NCBI GenBank assembly: GCA_019636335.1
Contig: JAHBXR010000003.1
Span: 248,001-312,000, forward strand
DNA length: 64,000 bases
From: Pirellulales bacterium
GTDB lineage: Bacteria; Planctomycetota; Planctomycetia; Pirellulales; JAEUIK01
Direction of reading: 5' to 3'
Shown: piece after piece, positions 18,341-27,374 of the stretch
How positions within the stretch are numbered: the first letter of the stretch is position 1
Layout of the letters: every line of letters begins with the position of its first letter
The notes under the pieces: generated by a model
What the model saw: the letters and a program-made list of their open reading frames with translations, nothing else
Told to the model about the DNA's origin: nothing
The model's database searches: none
Program-made: the position numbers and the translations under genes

Positions 18341-20335
18341 TTAGATGCGATCGAGCGAGTCGAGCCAGCGGGCAAAGGCTTGCCACTCGTCGGCCGTGAG
18401 CTCGCGCGGCGTTTCTCCCAGTGGTTGCACCGTGACGGGGAATTTCATCTCGCGCAGCTTGGCGATGGCCTTCGTTTGTGCGGCCGCGAAGGGCGTTTGG
18501 CTGGCCGAAGCAAGATAGATCGACAGCGGTCGCAGCGGCTCATGGTCGGTGAGCTTGGCCATCAACGGGCAATCGATCGCCCCCACGGCTCGTACCGCGT
18601 CGCGCGCTTGGAAGGCCAGCACGAAGGCCGCCGTGCCACCGGTCTTTTCGCCCGCCACCGCCAGGCGCGTGGCATCGATCGCATAATTCGCACGCAGCGC
18701 TTCGATCGCCTTGCTCATGAACTCGAGATCCGCGGGCTGCCACTTCCCGTCGGCCTGCGGAGCGGGGGCGAGCAGCACGAGATCGTACTCGTCGCACAAC
18801 TTCTGCCACCGGGCGAGCACCTCGTCATCGGTCGTCTGGCCGGTGGGGCGCAGCCACACGACGAGCCCCGCGGGAATCGCCGGATCGTAGTTCACCGGCA
18901 GATAGACGAGCGGTTCTTGCTTGAAGCCGGCTACGGCGAGCGGCACGCGCCCCGATTCGGGACGCTCGGCGCCGGCCGGTTGCCGCGCGGCCGAGGCGGG
19001 GGGCAACGACTCGGGCAGGAACTCGGGCTGCGGCGTGAGTCGCACTTCGAACGAAAGCTGCTCGGCGCCGCGATGTACGCCCAGAGTTACAGTGTCGCCT
19101 GGTTTGCGATCGGCTAGGGCGACGCGCAAAGCCTGCGCGTCGGCGGCCGGTTGCTGATCGATCGACGTGACGATATCGCCCGGCTGTAGTCCTGCCGCCG
19201 CGGCGCCGCTGGTCGGAAAGACGTAACGCACCGGCACGCCGCCGGCCGGGGGCGTCTCGCCGCGCAGGGGAAGCAGACCGATCAGTGGCCGCTCGTAGGG
19301 ATCGATACGGGCGACGAGCTCCAGCTCGCGGGCGACGCGTTCCTCGCCGCGCAGGACGACGACACGGACTTTATCTCCCGCGTACAGGCGGTTGAGCTCG
19401 TTCTTCACGTCGGCGGCGCGCTCGATCGGCTTGCCATCGAGTTCGACGATCACGTCACCGGCGGCCAGGCCTCCTTTGGCAGCGGGCGAATTGATGCGGC
19501 ACTCGGCGATGCGCGGGGCTTCGGCGTTCTCTTCGTCCCCCCCCAAGGAAACCCCCAGCAGGCCGGGGTGAAGATCCTGCCCGTCGACCATGCGCGGCAA
19601 GACCGACAGGACGTGCGCCAGCGGAATGGCAAAGCCGATGCCCGAGTCGTACCATTCGAATCCGGCGACGCTCCCCGACTCGGTGGGGGAGAGAGGCACG
19701 AGCACGCCCAGCACGCGTCCTTCGATATCGACGAGCGGCCCGCCGTAGTTGGCCGGCGAGATCTTGGCATCGGTCTGCAAGGCTTTGCCCGAGACGCGGC
19801 CCAAGGCGCTGATAATACCGAGCGACAGGTTCGGCGAGTCGCCGTCAAACGTGCGCCCCACGGCAACGGCCCAGCGGCCGACACGATGGGCATCGGGGGG
19901 CGCAACCTCCGGCATGGGCAGCGAATCTTCGACATCGACCTTCAGCAACACCAGCATGCGGCTGTGATCGGTCGCCACGAGCCGGGCCGGCGAGCGCGAG
20001 CCGTCTGGCAGGGTGACGAGGATCGAACTCGACTTTTGCGCGAAGTTGAAGGCGCTCGAGATGATGAAGCCGTCGGGCGACACGATCAGCCCCGTCGTGG
20101 GGCCCGTGCTCGTGAGGACGTCGCCGACTTTTTCGAGTCCACCGATCGTCTCGATGCGCACGACACTGGGGCCGACGGCGGCCGCTGCGTCGCGCACCGC
20201 CTGCTGGCGCAGCGCGGCGACATTAGTCTCCTCGGCCGCGCGCAGCACGCGCGAGGGCACCCAGGGCGTGCCCGCTATCAGGGCTAGCGCGGCGACCAGT
20301 CCGCGAACGAAAGGGGACGATCGGTGACAGATCAT
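18341..20335 (-). CDS. HtrA/DegP-like pseudo-protease with two PDZ domains and a hydrolase-like C terminus
   Basis: A 664-residue exported protein started at MICHRSSPF (20335), whose ATG overlaps the upstream stop by four bases. Order: signal peptide (about 9-32), trypsin-like HtrA fold (about 45-250), two PDZ-like modules (about 265-360 and 375-450), then an alpha/beta-hydrolase-like region (about 490-660, with WLRPTGQTTDD and LAVAGEKTGGTAAFVLAF). Aligned with the intact HtrA at 21400-23238, the catalytic His falls on F96 (IISSAFNF), Asp on M127 and Ser on Y197 (SPANYGGPL). All three triad residues are missing, so proteolysis by this domain is not expected. In the hydrolase part the usual GxSxG reads GEKTG, so that activity is also doubtful. 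It probably works as a binding or scaffold protein. Confidence 0.82.
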   Translation of the reverse strand: MICHRSSPFVRGLVAALALIAGTPWVPSRVLRAAEETNVAALRQQAVRDAAAAVGPSVVRIETIGGLEKVGDVLTSTGPTTGLIVSPDGFIISSAFNFAQKSSSILVTLPDGSRSPARLVATDHSRMLVLLKVDVEDSLPMPEVAPPDAHRVGRWAVAVGRTFDGDSPNLSLGIISALGRVSGKALQTDAKISPANYGGPLVDIEGRVLGVLVPLSPTESGSVAGFEWYDSGIGFAIPLAHVLSVLPRMVDGQDLHPGLLGVSLGGDEENAEAPRIAECRINSPAAKGGLAAGDVIVELDGKPIERAADVKNELNRLYAGDKVRVVVLRGEERVARELELVARIDPYERPLIGLLPLRGETPPAGGVPVRYVFPTSGAAAAGLQPGDIVTSIDQQPAADAQALRVALADRKPGDTVTLGVHRGAEQLSFEVRLTPQPEFLPESLPPASAARQPAGAERPESGRVPLAVAGFKQEPLVYLPVNYDPAIPAGLVVWLRPTGQTTDDEVLARWQKLCDEYDLVLLAPAPQADGKWQPADLEFMSKAIEALRANYAIDATRLAVAGEKTGGTAAFVLAFQARDAVRAVGAIDCPLMAKLTDHEPLRPLSIYLASASQTPFAAAQTKAIAKLREMKFPVTVQPLGETPRELTADEWQAFARWLDSLDRI

Positions 20336-21396
20336 GGCGCCTCGCTCTGGGCGGTTCCTTGTCCACGTAGTTTGACCGTCGTCAGTTCGTTGCCGCGTTT
20401 GTAGGTGACGGCGACTTCGGCCAGGCGTTCGATGTACGACAATTCGTCGACGAGCGACTGGCACGAGGCGACCAGGCGCTCGTCGATGAACACGATGAGA
20501 TCATCGGGACGGATGCCGGCCATCGCCGCGGGACTGCCCGCGATGACCGCGTCGACGTAGGGGGGGGTGCGCGGCAGTACGTCGGGCACCAGTCGAATGC
20601 CCAGTGCCGCGAGCTGCAGCGCCTCGGCCGGCTTTACGGTCTTGGCGTCGGCGCTGCGGACGAACTTGCCCGAGATGATCTCGTCGATCGTACCGGCGAG
20701 CTCTTCCACCGGCAGCGAGTAGTTCAACCAGGTGTTGGCCGTCGCGTGCCGCAGCTCCTTGCCCAGCATGCCGACGAGTCGCCCTTCGATATCGGTGAGC
20801 GCGCCCCCCGCGCCCCCCGGGTTGTTCGTCACGGTATCGAGTACGTAGACCATGCCGCGGTAGGGGCTCTCGAACGTGCCGCGCCGCGCCGTCAGCGGCG
20901 CTTTCGCCGCCACGATACCGCGCTGCACGCTCACCGGTTCGTCCCCCGTCGCCACGCCAAACAGGTTGCTAAAGGCGAGCACCGGGGCGCCCGGCTCGAC
21001 CGAGACGGCGGTCACCAGCGGAAAGCAGGGGAGATCGGCCGCTTCGATCTTGAGCACCGCCAGCTCCGCAACGGGATCGGCGCCGACCAGCGTGCCTTGA
21101 TAACGCCGCCCATCGTCGAGCGTGACTTTGATCTCGTCGCTATCGAGCACCGTGCTCCAGGCGGTCAGAATGTGCCCGTGGGCCGAGATGAGAAAGCCGC
21201 TCTGATAGCCCTCGAGCCCGCGAAAGCCCCCGGCGCCGTAAATCTTGACGATCTTGGGCTGCGCCTCTTCGATCACCTCGGTCAGGTCGCGCGCGACCGC
21301 CGTTCCGGAAAGCATGCAAACGGCCAGCAACAGCCCTACCAAGAGGGCGCGCCATTGGGCGACGTGGACGACGAACGAGGAACTCGGCGCGTGCAT
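20332..21396 (-). CDS. HtrA-like pseudo-protease with one PDZ domain
   Basis: A 354-residue exported protein: signal peptide (about residues 15-36, ending TAVARD), trypsin-like domain (about 38-230) and one PDZ domain (about 255-345, with AGIRPDDLIVFIDE). Compared with the neighbouring intact HtrA the triad positions are S81 (LTAWSTV instead of TNFHVV), E111 (DPVAELAVLK instead of DPTGDIAVLK) and A196 (NPGGAGGAL instead of NPGNSGGPL). The fold-defining glycines and strands remain, so this is a conserved but inactive domain and not a decaying gene. It starts 3 bp after the stop of the active homologue and overlaps the next pseudo-protease by four bases, so all three are co-translated. Confidence 0.85.
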   Translation of the reverse strand: MHAPSSSFVVHVAQWRALLVGLLLAVCMLSGTAVARDLTEVIEEAQPKIVKIYGAGGFRGLEGYQSGFLISAHGHILTAWSTVLDSDEIKVTLDDGRRYQGTLVGADPVAELAVLKIEAADLPCFPLVTAVSVEPGAPVLAFSNLFGVATGDEPVSVQRGIVAAKAPLTARRGTFESPYRGMVYVLDTVTNNPGGAGGALTDIEGRLVGMLGKELRHATANTWLNYSLPVEELAGTIDEIISGKFVRSADAKTVKPAEALQLAALGIRLVPDVLPRTPPYVDAVIAGSPAAMAGIRPDDLIVFIDERLVASCQSLVDELSYIERLAEVAVTYKRGNELTTVKLRGQGTAQSEAP

Positions 21397-21399
21397 CGA

Positions 21400-23238
21400 C
21401 TACGGTACCTCCTGGGCCTTGGCGTCCGCGGAGGCGGCCTCGAGACGATAGGTCTCCGGCAGCAGCACGGCGTAGACCTCGTCGCCATGGCGAACTTCGA
21501 TCCGGCCCGGCAGTCGCCGGCCGTCGAACTCGCGGTAGTCGCTGAAATAGAGCTCGCAGGGGTCGACGTCGTTGGCCGGAAACATCTCGAGCGCGAGGAG
21601 TCGGCCGTCCGTCGGATCGAAAGCGAAGGTGACCTCGACGTTCGCGTACGTGCCGCGCAGCACTTCGGCGAGATTCGCCGAGCCGAGTACCGGAGCGGCG
21701 CCATCGTAATGCAGGGCGCCGAAATCGCCGGGGCCTTGCGTCAGCAAACGTCGCCACAGGTGCAACGCCGCGAGCAAGCCGCCGCTGCCGGGCGGATCGA
21801 GGGCTTGTGAAAGATCGTCGGCCGCGGCGAGCGATGTCTCGCCGGCCGGCACCGTGGCCCGCACGCTGACCTCGTCGAGTTGCAGGCGTACTCCGCCCCC
21901 CCCTTCCATCTCTCCGTCGATCGTCCAGAGACCAGCAGCACCCTCGAACGAGCCGCTGGCCAGGAAGGCGTTCCACACGCGATCGAGGTTCAACTTGTTG
22001 AAGTAGGCGTTCGCATAGCCCCGGCGTTCGACGAGATGCTGCCGGATGATCTCGGGCAGCGGCGGTTTTTTGGGACCCGGTTGCACCGGCATCAGGCGCG
22101 GCGGCAACTTGGGGCGCGGCGTGTCCTCGGCCGGGCGGTCCCCCTCTTGGTGGTCGTGTTCGTCGGGCGTAGGCGATCGCGGTTCGTCGTCTGGCTTGGG
22201 CCGCGGCGCCGGGACTTCGGCCTGCTTGCCGGCAAGTTCCGCCAGCTCTCCCTGGGCGTGTGCGGCGCGCAGGCGAACGAGCGTGTCGTGACGCCGGCCG
22301 TCGCGGCGATAGCTTAGCGGCAGTCGCCAGCCTTGAGGAAAGATCGCCAGCGCGTTCTTGAACGCGTTGACCGTGGTGATCGTGCGCCCCGCGAAGGAGA
22401 CGATCTCGTCGCCATATCTCAGTCCGCGGCGATAGGCGTCGCTGTCCGGCAGGATGTCGGTGACGATCACCCGTCCGTCGAGATCGGTCGAGACCACCGC
22501 GCCAAGCGTGGCGTGATCGACGATGAGTCCTCCCTTGAGCTGCCCCAGAAAGTTCTTGATCTGATTGATCGAGATGGCGTAACCGACGCCGACATTCACC
22601 CGGCCACGTTTCTCGAACGAGCCACGCCCGTTGATACCGACGAGCTCGCCGGCCCCGTTGAACAGGGGGCCCCCCGAGTTGCCCGGATTGATCGAGGCAT
22701 CGGTCTGAATGCAGTCGCCATACTCGAGCACGGTACCGGCGGGGTATTGATAGCGGTGGACGCCCGAGATGATGCCATACGTCACGGTCGGCTGGTAATC
22801 GGTCGCCAGCAGAAAAGGATTGCCCAGGACGAGCGCCTCGTCGCCGGCGCGGAGCGTATCGCTGTCTCCCATTCTCGCGGCGGGAAAATCGTCGCGGCCG
22901 AAGAGCTTCAGCACGGCAATGTCGCCGGTGGGATCGAGCCCCACGAGCACGGCGTCGTACAACTTGCCGTCGGCCATGCCGCATTTGAAATGGCTGCCCG
23001 AGCCGCTCACCACGTGGAAGTTGGTCAGGGCGTAGCCGTCGGGCGAGATGACGACCCCCGAGCCCCCCCCTTCGCCGGCGGCGGGAAACACGGCCAGCAC
23101 CGTGGGGCGCACGCTTTCAATCGCGTCGACGCGCGCCTGCTCGGCCGCCAGCACGGCCGGGTCGACGGCCCGCGCCACTCGCGTGGCCAGACACGTCCAC
23201 GCCAGGCAGACGATTGCAATCGCGGCGACACGCGTCAT
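21400..23238 (-). CDS. HtrA/DegP-family serine protease with intact triad
   Basis: A 612-residue exported protein with a signal peptide (about 1-24), an S1C protease domain with complete triad H75 (LTNFHVV), D106 (TGDIAVLK) and S188 (NPGNSGGPL), and a PDZ domain (about 225-320, RGLRYGDEIVSFAG). A Pro/Asp/Glu-rich linker (about 335-390) leads to a C-terminal 220-residue domain I do not recognise, which looks beta-rich (LDEVSVRATVPAGE, VEVTFAFDPTDGRLLALEMF). It is longer than ordinary DegP (about 450 residues) and has one PDZ instead of two. It lies upstream of two inactive homologues, with a start that overlaps the NPCBM-protein stop by four bases. It is probably a periplasmic quality-control protease. 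Confidence 0.9.
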   Translation of the reverse strand: MTRVAAIAIVCLAWTCLATRVARAVDPAVLAAEQARVDAIESVRPTVLAVFPAAGEGGGSGVVISPDGYALTNFHVVSGSGSHFKCGMADGKLYDAVLVGLDPTGDIAVLKLFGRDDFPAARMGDSDTLRAGDEALVLGNPFLLATDYQPTVTYGIISGVHRYQYPAGTVLEYGDCIQTDASINPGNSGGPLFNGAGELVGINGRGSFEKRGRVNVGVGYAISINQIKNFLGQLKGGLIVDHATLGAVVSTDLDGRVIVTDILPDSDAYRRGLRYGDEIVSFAGRTITTVNAFKNALAIFPQGWRLPLSYRRDGRRHDTLVRLRAAHAQGELAELAGKQAEVPAPRPKPDDEPRSPTPDEHDHQEGDRPAEDTPRPKLPPRLMPVQPGPKKPPLPEIIRQHLVERRGYANAYFNKLNLDRVWNAFLASGSFEGAAGLWTIDGEMEGGGGVRLQLDEVSVRATVPAGETSLAAADDLSQALDPPGSGGLLAALHLWRRLLTQGPGDFGALHYDGAAPVLGSANLAEVLRGTYANVEVTFAFDPTDGRLLALEMFPANDVDPCELYFSDYREFDGRRLPGRIEVRHGDEVYAVLLPETYRLEAASADAKAQEVP

Positions 23239-24449
23239 TTAATCACCTTCGCATCGCAGAAATTCACATAGTCGGCGACATCGCCGTCGCGGCCGTAGTC
23301 GACCAGGATCGTCAGCTCGCGTACGCCCTGCACGTCGAGGTCGAGCGGCAAGGGCTCGGCGCCGCCGACCACGTCTCCTTCGAACAGCACGCGGTCGCCA
23401 CCGCGAATCGTGACGTGCGCGTCTCCCGCGTTCCCCACGGCATCGTCAATTCCCAAGCTGGCGCTGAACCGGCGGAAATCGTCGGGCAGGCGGTAGACGA
23501 GCTCGGTGCGGCTCCGCAGGGCCAGGCCCTTGGTGAAGAGAGTGCCCCCCAGCACGAGTTGCGGAGATTCGAACCCCCGATCGCGGCGGGGCGCATAGAA
23601 TTGCTCGAGCGCCGACTCGGCGGCGAACTGACCGAAGTAGGGTTCCCAGCGCGAGCGCTTCGCATCCCAGTCGAGATCGCTCAGGTAGACGACCTTGCCC
23701 TGCGAGTAATCGAGCCGTGCGATCGCCCCGAGCGGTAAGGTCAGCTCCAGGCCGCCACGCGTCGTCACCTGCCATGTATCATCACCGAGATGGACCGCCC
23801 GAGCGGCGAGCTGCGCGCCGTCCGTGGTGGTGACCCGGCACGCCGCGTTGGGCAGATCGGGCCGATTCGCATGGTAGTAGACAAAACCATCGAGCTTCGT
23901 GCGTTTGACGGGCAGTATCTCGCCGTCGAGCTCGAAGTGGACTTTCTCGGCGTCGACGTCGCGAATCACGCCTTCGAGAAAGTCGATGGCATCGTCTTTG
24001 CGCACCACGAGCAGATCGGAGGCGTGCTCACCTTCGAGAATGGTGGTCCATTGTTCCGCCGCCGCTTCGGTCAGCGCGCGCAGGCGAACTACGGCGATCG
24101 CCGATGTGGCCATGCCGATCGTGGCGCCGTCGGTCGTGGTGAGGCTCGCCTGACCGTCTGCCGAGGCGAATTCACTACCGACCAGAGTCGAGCCATCGGC
24201 CAAGGTGACCCAGACCTTGTTCGCCCCGGCCCGCGTGACGCTGTTCGTCGGCTTGTGGACGGGTGCGAAGCTCAGTTGCAGCACGTCGTCGGGACGAAGG
24301 GTCTTCGGACCGTCCTGCGTGGCGAAGAGCATGCGCTCGCGGCTGAGCTCGGTGAGCCGGCCGTGCAGCGTTTCGCCAGAGAGCGTTTGCAGCTCGGCCT
24401 CGGGGGGCGCCGCCGCCAGAAGCTGCGTGATGAGTACCAGGGCCCACAT
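23235..24449 (-). CDS. Exported protein with C-terminal NPCBM-like domain
   Basis: A 404-residue protein started at ATG 24449 (MWALVLITQLLAAAPPEA), which supplies a short signal peptide; longer upstream starts would bury it. Residues 20-250 consist of repeated beta-strand modules (LADGSTLVGSEF, TTDGAQLAARAV) resembling small SH3-like or Sm-like repeats. From about residue 255 to the end the sequence matches the NPCBM/NEW2 pattern: LGGTLFTKGLALRSRTELVYRL, FSASLGIDDAVG, VTIRGGDRVLFEGDV. NPCBM domains bind carbohydrates and are frequent in Planctomycetes. The position between the coiled-coil proteins and the HtrA trio suggests a cell-surface glycan-binding part of the same system. Confidence 0.72.
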   Translation of the reverse strand: MWALVLITQLLAAAPPEAELQTLSGETLHGRLTELSRERMLFATQDGPKTLRPDDVLQLSFAPVHKPTNSVTRAGANKVWVTLADGSTLVGSEFASADGQASLTTTDGATIGMATSAIAVVRLRALTEAAAEQWTTILEGEHASDLLVVRKDDAIDFLEGVIRDVDAEKVHFELDGEILPVKRTKLDGFVYYHANRPDLPNAACRVTTTDGAQLAARAVHLGDDTWQVTTRGGLELTLPLGAIARLDYSQGKVVYLSDLDWDAKRSRWEPYFGQFAAESALEQFYAPRRDRGFESPQLVLGGTLFTKGLALRSRTELVYRLPDDFRRFSASLGIDDAVGNAGDAHVTIRGGDRVLFEGDVVGGAEPLPLDLDVQGVRELTILVDYGRDGDVADYVNFCDAKVIK

Positions 24450-24480
24450 CGCGGTTGAGTTCCTTGAAGTTACTGTGTCT

Positions 24481-25572
24481 TTACGGAGTCTCGAGCGGTG
24501 CGCCATCCGCTTGCTCGGTGGCCAGCTTGCGGAAGTATTGTTCGATTACATCGCGGTAATGGGGCGGAAAATCCTTGCCGATCTGCTGCAGGGCCTCTTC
24601 GCGCTCTTTCGGGGGGAGCGCCCCCCAACCGTCGCCGCTGCCGATGTCGCGTTTGGTGACGTCACCCTTGCCCGCGGCGCCTGCGATGCGACTATCCTGC
24701 ATCGGCGTGCTCGAAGGAGCGCCGCCCGACGAAGATTGCTGTTGCTGTTGTTGTTGCTGCTGCTGTTTTTCGAGTTCTTCGATCAGCTTGTCGAGCGACT
24801 CGATCACACCATCTTCGACGTCGAGCACCTTTTGGCCGGCGCGGCCCAATTCGAGCCGGCGGCGGATGTCGTCCATGCGGCGCGCGATGTGATCGAGCGA
24901 ATCGACCTCCACCGCCGCGAGATCTTCGCGCATCAGCGTGGCCACGGTCTTATAGCGTTCCGGCGCGTCTCCCACGTCGTCGAGCAGGCGAGTGAGTGCC
25001 TGCATGCCCGGCTCCTGCTCGACCAGGCGGTGATAGGCCACCGCCTGATGGAACAGCAGCGTGGCCGGATCGACCACCTGCTCGGGCGAGAGCTCGCCGA
25101 TCTGACGCAGGGCCTCGTCGTAGAGACTCTCTTGCGAGAGCCACCGGCCGTACAGCAGTCGGAGATTATCGCGCACGAACGCCGGGCGACTGTCGTCGTG
25201 CAACCACTCGCCCGCGGGCAGCAACGTCGTCGTGCGAGGCATGGAGCAGAGCGTGACCAGCTCGCGTGCCTGCGGATCGACCAAGGCCACGGTTTCGGCC
25301 AGCCGATCGAGCAACGCCGCGCCCGTCGGTTCGAGGTGTCTCGGATCCCAGATGCGCTCGGCGGCGGAGAGGATCTCGGGCGTAGCCTCTTGTTCGGTCA
25401 GCCAGGCGAACGCCTGGGCGCGCACTTCTTCTGGCGCGGGCGTGTAGAGCGTGGCCGTCGGCGCGAAGGGATCAGCCGCCATGTCCTGGCCCGAGACCGT
25501 TAGCAGGGGCAGGGCGACAAACAAGGCACACCAAGCCAACCGGCACGTTTGCAGGCGACGCAGCGCGGTCAT
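24481..25572 (-). CDS. Exported hypothetical protein with TPR-like helices and a polyglutamine tract
   Basis: A 363-residue protein with a signal peptide (about 8-29, ending VSGQ) and a mostly helical body (LLYGRWLSQESLYDEALRQI, LLFHQAVAYHRLVEQEPGM) that reads like irregular TPR repeats. Near residue 265 there is an unbroken run of ten or eleven glutamines after ELEK, then a Gly/Ser linker. A conserved tail follows (WGALPPKEREEALQQIGKD, PHYRDVIEQYFRKLA) that I have seen in planctomycete proteins next to DUF4175-like genes. Function unknown. Its start overlaps the stop of the upstream coiled-coil gene by four bases, so it belongs to the MoxR/VWA operon. Confidence 0.7.
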   Translation of the reverse strand: MTALRRLQTCRLAWCALFVALPLLTVSGQDMAADPFAPTATLYTPAPEEVRAQAFAWLTEQEATPEILSAAERIWDPRHLEPTGAALLDRLAETVALVDPQARELVTLCSMPRTTTLLPAGEWLHDDSRPAFVRDNLRLLYGRWLSQESLYDEALRQIGELSPEQVVDPATLLFHQAVAYHRLVEQEPGMQALTRLLDDVGDAPERYKTVATLMREDLAAVEVDSLDHIARRMDDIRRRLELGRAGQKVLDVEDGVIESLDKLIEELEKQQQQQQQQQQSSSGGAPSSTPMQDSRIAGAAGKGDVTKRDIGSGDGWGALPPKEREEALQQIGKDFPPHYRDVIEQYFRKLATEQADGAPLETP

Positions 25573-27344
25573 TGGTTCCTCCCGACAGCGATGTCGCGCG
25601 TGGCCTTGTGGATGCGCTGTTCCCTGGCGGCGAGATCGAGCAAGGCCTCGAGCAATTCGGCCTGTTCGGTCTGACCTTCTTCGTCAACCAGCTTCGAATA
25701 ACGCTCGGTGCGCTTGTTCACGCGGAGCTGCAGCGAGCGAATCATCTTCAGTTCGGCGATTTTATCGATCAAGGGGGGCTCGCCCGGCTCACCCGCTGGC
25801 GGAGGCGGCTGCGATTGCTTCTGTTCCTGCTCCTGCTGGGCCTTCTTGATGGCCGCCAGCATTTCTTCCAGCGCGGCGATGATGTCTTCCTCGATGCCTT
25901 GCGTCAGCTCGTCGACCTTGGCGCCACCGAGCCGCACGACCACCTGCTCCATGTCGTCGCGCATCTGCATGACCGCCTCGGGCATGGCGACGGCCGACCC
26001 TTCCTCGGTCAGCAGGTGGAGCGTCTTTTCCGCTTCGCCGGACAGGACCGACTCGCGGCGGCTCAGGCGGCCCGACTCGATCTCGAAGCCGCGCGAGCGG
26101 GCCTGTTCGGGCGTGCGGTCCAGCCGCAGCGTCCCTTCGTAGATCTCGATCTGCTCGGCCAGCATGGCACGGAAGCGGGCCTCGAGCATCGCCAGCATGC
26201 GCTTCTGCTCTTCCTCGCGCAGTTGGCGGAGAATCTCTTCGAGCTCGGCCTTGGCGCGCTCGAGCTCGGCCAGGGCTTCCTCCTGCTTGTCGCGTGCGTC
26301 GCTCCGTTTCGCCTCGTCGAGTTTCTTCTGCGCCTCGCGCATCTTCTCTTGCGCCGCCTGAAGTCGCTCTTGCGCCGGAGCTGTCTTCTGTTGCTGTTCA
26401 GACGAAGGTTGCTGACCCGACGGCGGAGATTCTCCTTGTTCGCCCTGTTCGCCCTGTTGGCCTTGCTGTCCCTGTTGGCCTTCTTGGGGCTGCCCCGATG
26501 CTCCTTCTTGCGGTTCGCCGGACTGGCCCTCTTGAGGTTCGCCCTGATCTCCCATGGGGGACGATGGTTTGCCCGACTCCTTCGGTTCGCCCGAAGCGTC
26601 ACCCGCTGGGGGGGCGCCCGGACGTTCCTCCTCGTCGGGCATGGGCCCCTCACCCGGTTTGCTGCCGGGCGTGCCTTCTTGTGATTCGGCTTCGTTCGGT
26701 TTCGCCGCTTCGCCGGTCGACTTCATGTCTCCCGCCAGTTTCCCCGTGCGATCGGCAAGGCTTCCCTCTTGTTCGGCCAGCTTCTGGGGGTCGCCCCGAC
26801 CTTCGGTCTGCGCTTGCAGCGACTTCTGTGTCTTGATGAGCTCGTTGACTTCCTTGATGTAGGCCTCGAGCTGCTTCTTTTCTTCGTCGATCTTCTTGGC
26901 GCGATCCTCGCTCAACAGCAATTCAAGGAGCGCGTTGAGATCGGTCGCGATCGTTCCCTGATTGGTGATGGCATTAGCGAGGCGATCCTGCTCGAGGATC
27001 TCGATGAGGCGTTCGTACTGCAGGCCGATCAGGCGATCCTTGCTCTGGGAGACCGCCTTGCGGAGCAGGGCGGCCCGTTCCGGATCTTCTCCCGCGGTGA
27101 GCTCCGCCAGCCGCAGCAGCACCTCTTCGAACCGCTTGTATTTGGCGGCGAGTTGTTGCTGCTCGGCCGTCAAGGTGGCGAGATTGTTGGCCTTGGCCGG
27201 CGCGGTGCTGGCACCTTCCTGTTCCGTGGATGAGGCAGGCTGGGGCTGGACCTCCTGCGCGCGCACGGTGATCGAACACCAGCAGGTGGCGCCGCAGAGC
27301 ATCCCAGCCATGGCCATCGTGCGCATGTTCTGCATCGTTTCCAT
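25569..27344 (-). CDS. Large exported coiled-coil protein with Gln/Gly/Glu-rich low-complexity region
   Basis: A 591-residue protein with a signal peptide (TMAMAGMLCGATCWC to about residue 30). Long amphipathic helices (about 45-170) are followed by a low-complexity middle (about 180-325) dominated by GEPQEG, GQQG and GEQGE repeats, and then by a strongly charged coiled coil (about 325-400, RLQAAQEKMREAQKKLDE). A second helical region (about 400-590) is rich in MRDDMEQVVVRLGGAK-type heptads. I recognise no enzyme motif. Either ATG 27344 or ATG 27335 could be the start. It is directly downstream of the DUF4175-like membrane protein (30 bp gap), as is usual in planctomycete MoxR/BatA-type operons. 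Confidence 0.72.
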   Translation of the reverse strand: METMQNMRTMAMAGMLCGATCWCSITVRAQEVQPQPASSTEQEGASTAPAKANNLATLTAEQQQLAAKYKRFEEVLLRLAELTAGEDPERAALLRKAVSQSKDRLIGLQYERLIEILEQDRLANAITNQGTIATDLNALLELLLSEDRAKKIDEEKKQLEAYIKEVNELIKTQKSLQAQTEGRGDPQKLAEQEGSLADRTGKLAGDMKSTGEAAKPNEAESQEGTPGSKPGEGPMPDEEERPGAPPAGDASGEPKESGKPSSPMGDQGEPQEGQSGEPQEGASGQPQEGQQGQQGQQGEQGEQGESPPSGQQPSSEQQQKTAPAQERLQAAQEKMREAQKKLDEAKRSDARDKQEEALAELERAKAELEEILRQLREEEQKRMLAMLEARFRAMLAEQIEIYEGTLRLDRTPEQARSRGFEIESGRLSRRESVLSGEAEKTLHLLTEEGSAVAMPEAVMQMRDDMEQVVVRLGGAKVDELTQGIEEDIIAALEEMLAAIKKAQQEQEQKQSQPPPPAGEPGEPPLIDKIAELKMIRSLQLRVNKRTERYSKLVDEEGQTEQAELLEALLDLAAREQRIHKATRDIAVGRNQ

Positions 27345-27374
27345 CCTACACGCGGTGTCCGGCAGATGCCGGTC

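Noticed and set aside
23560..23590. tRNA-like T-arm sequence (GATTCGAACCC)
   Set aside because: It lies inside the NPCBM-protein coding region and no acceptor, D or anticodon arm can be folded around it.
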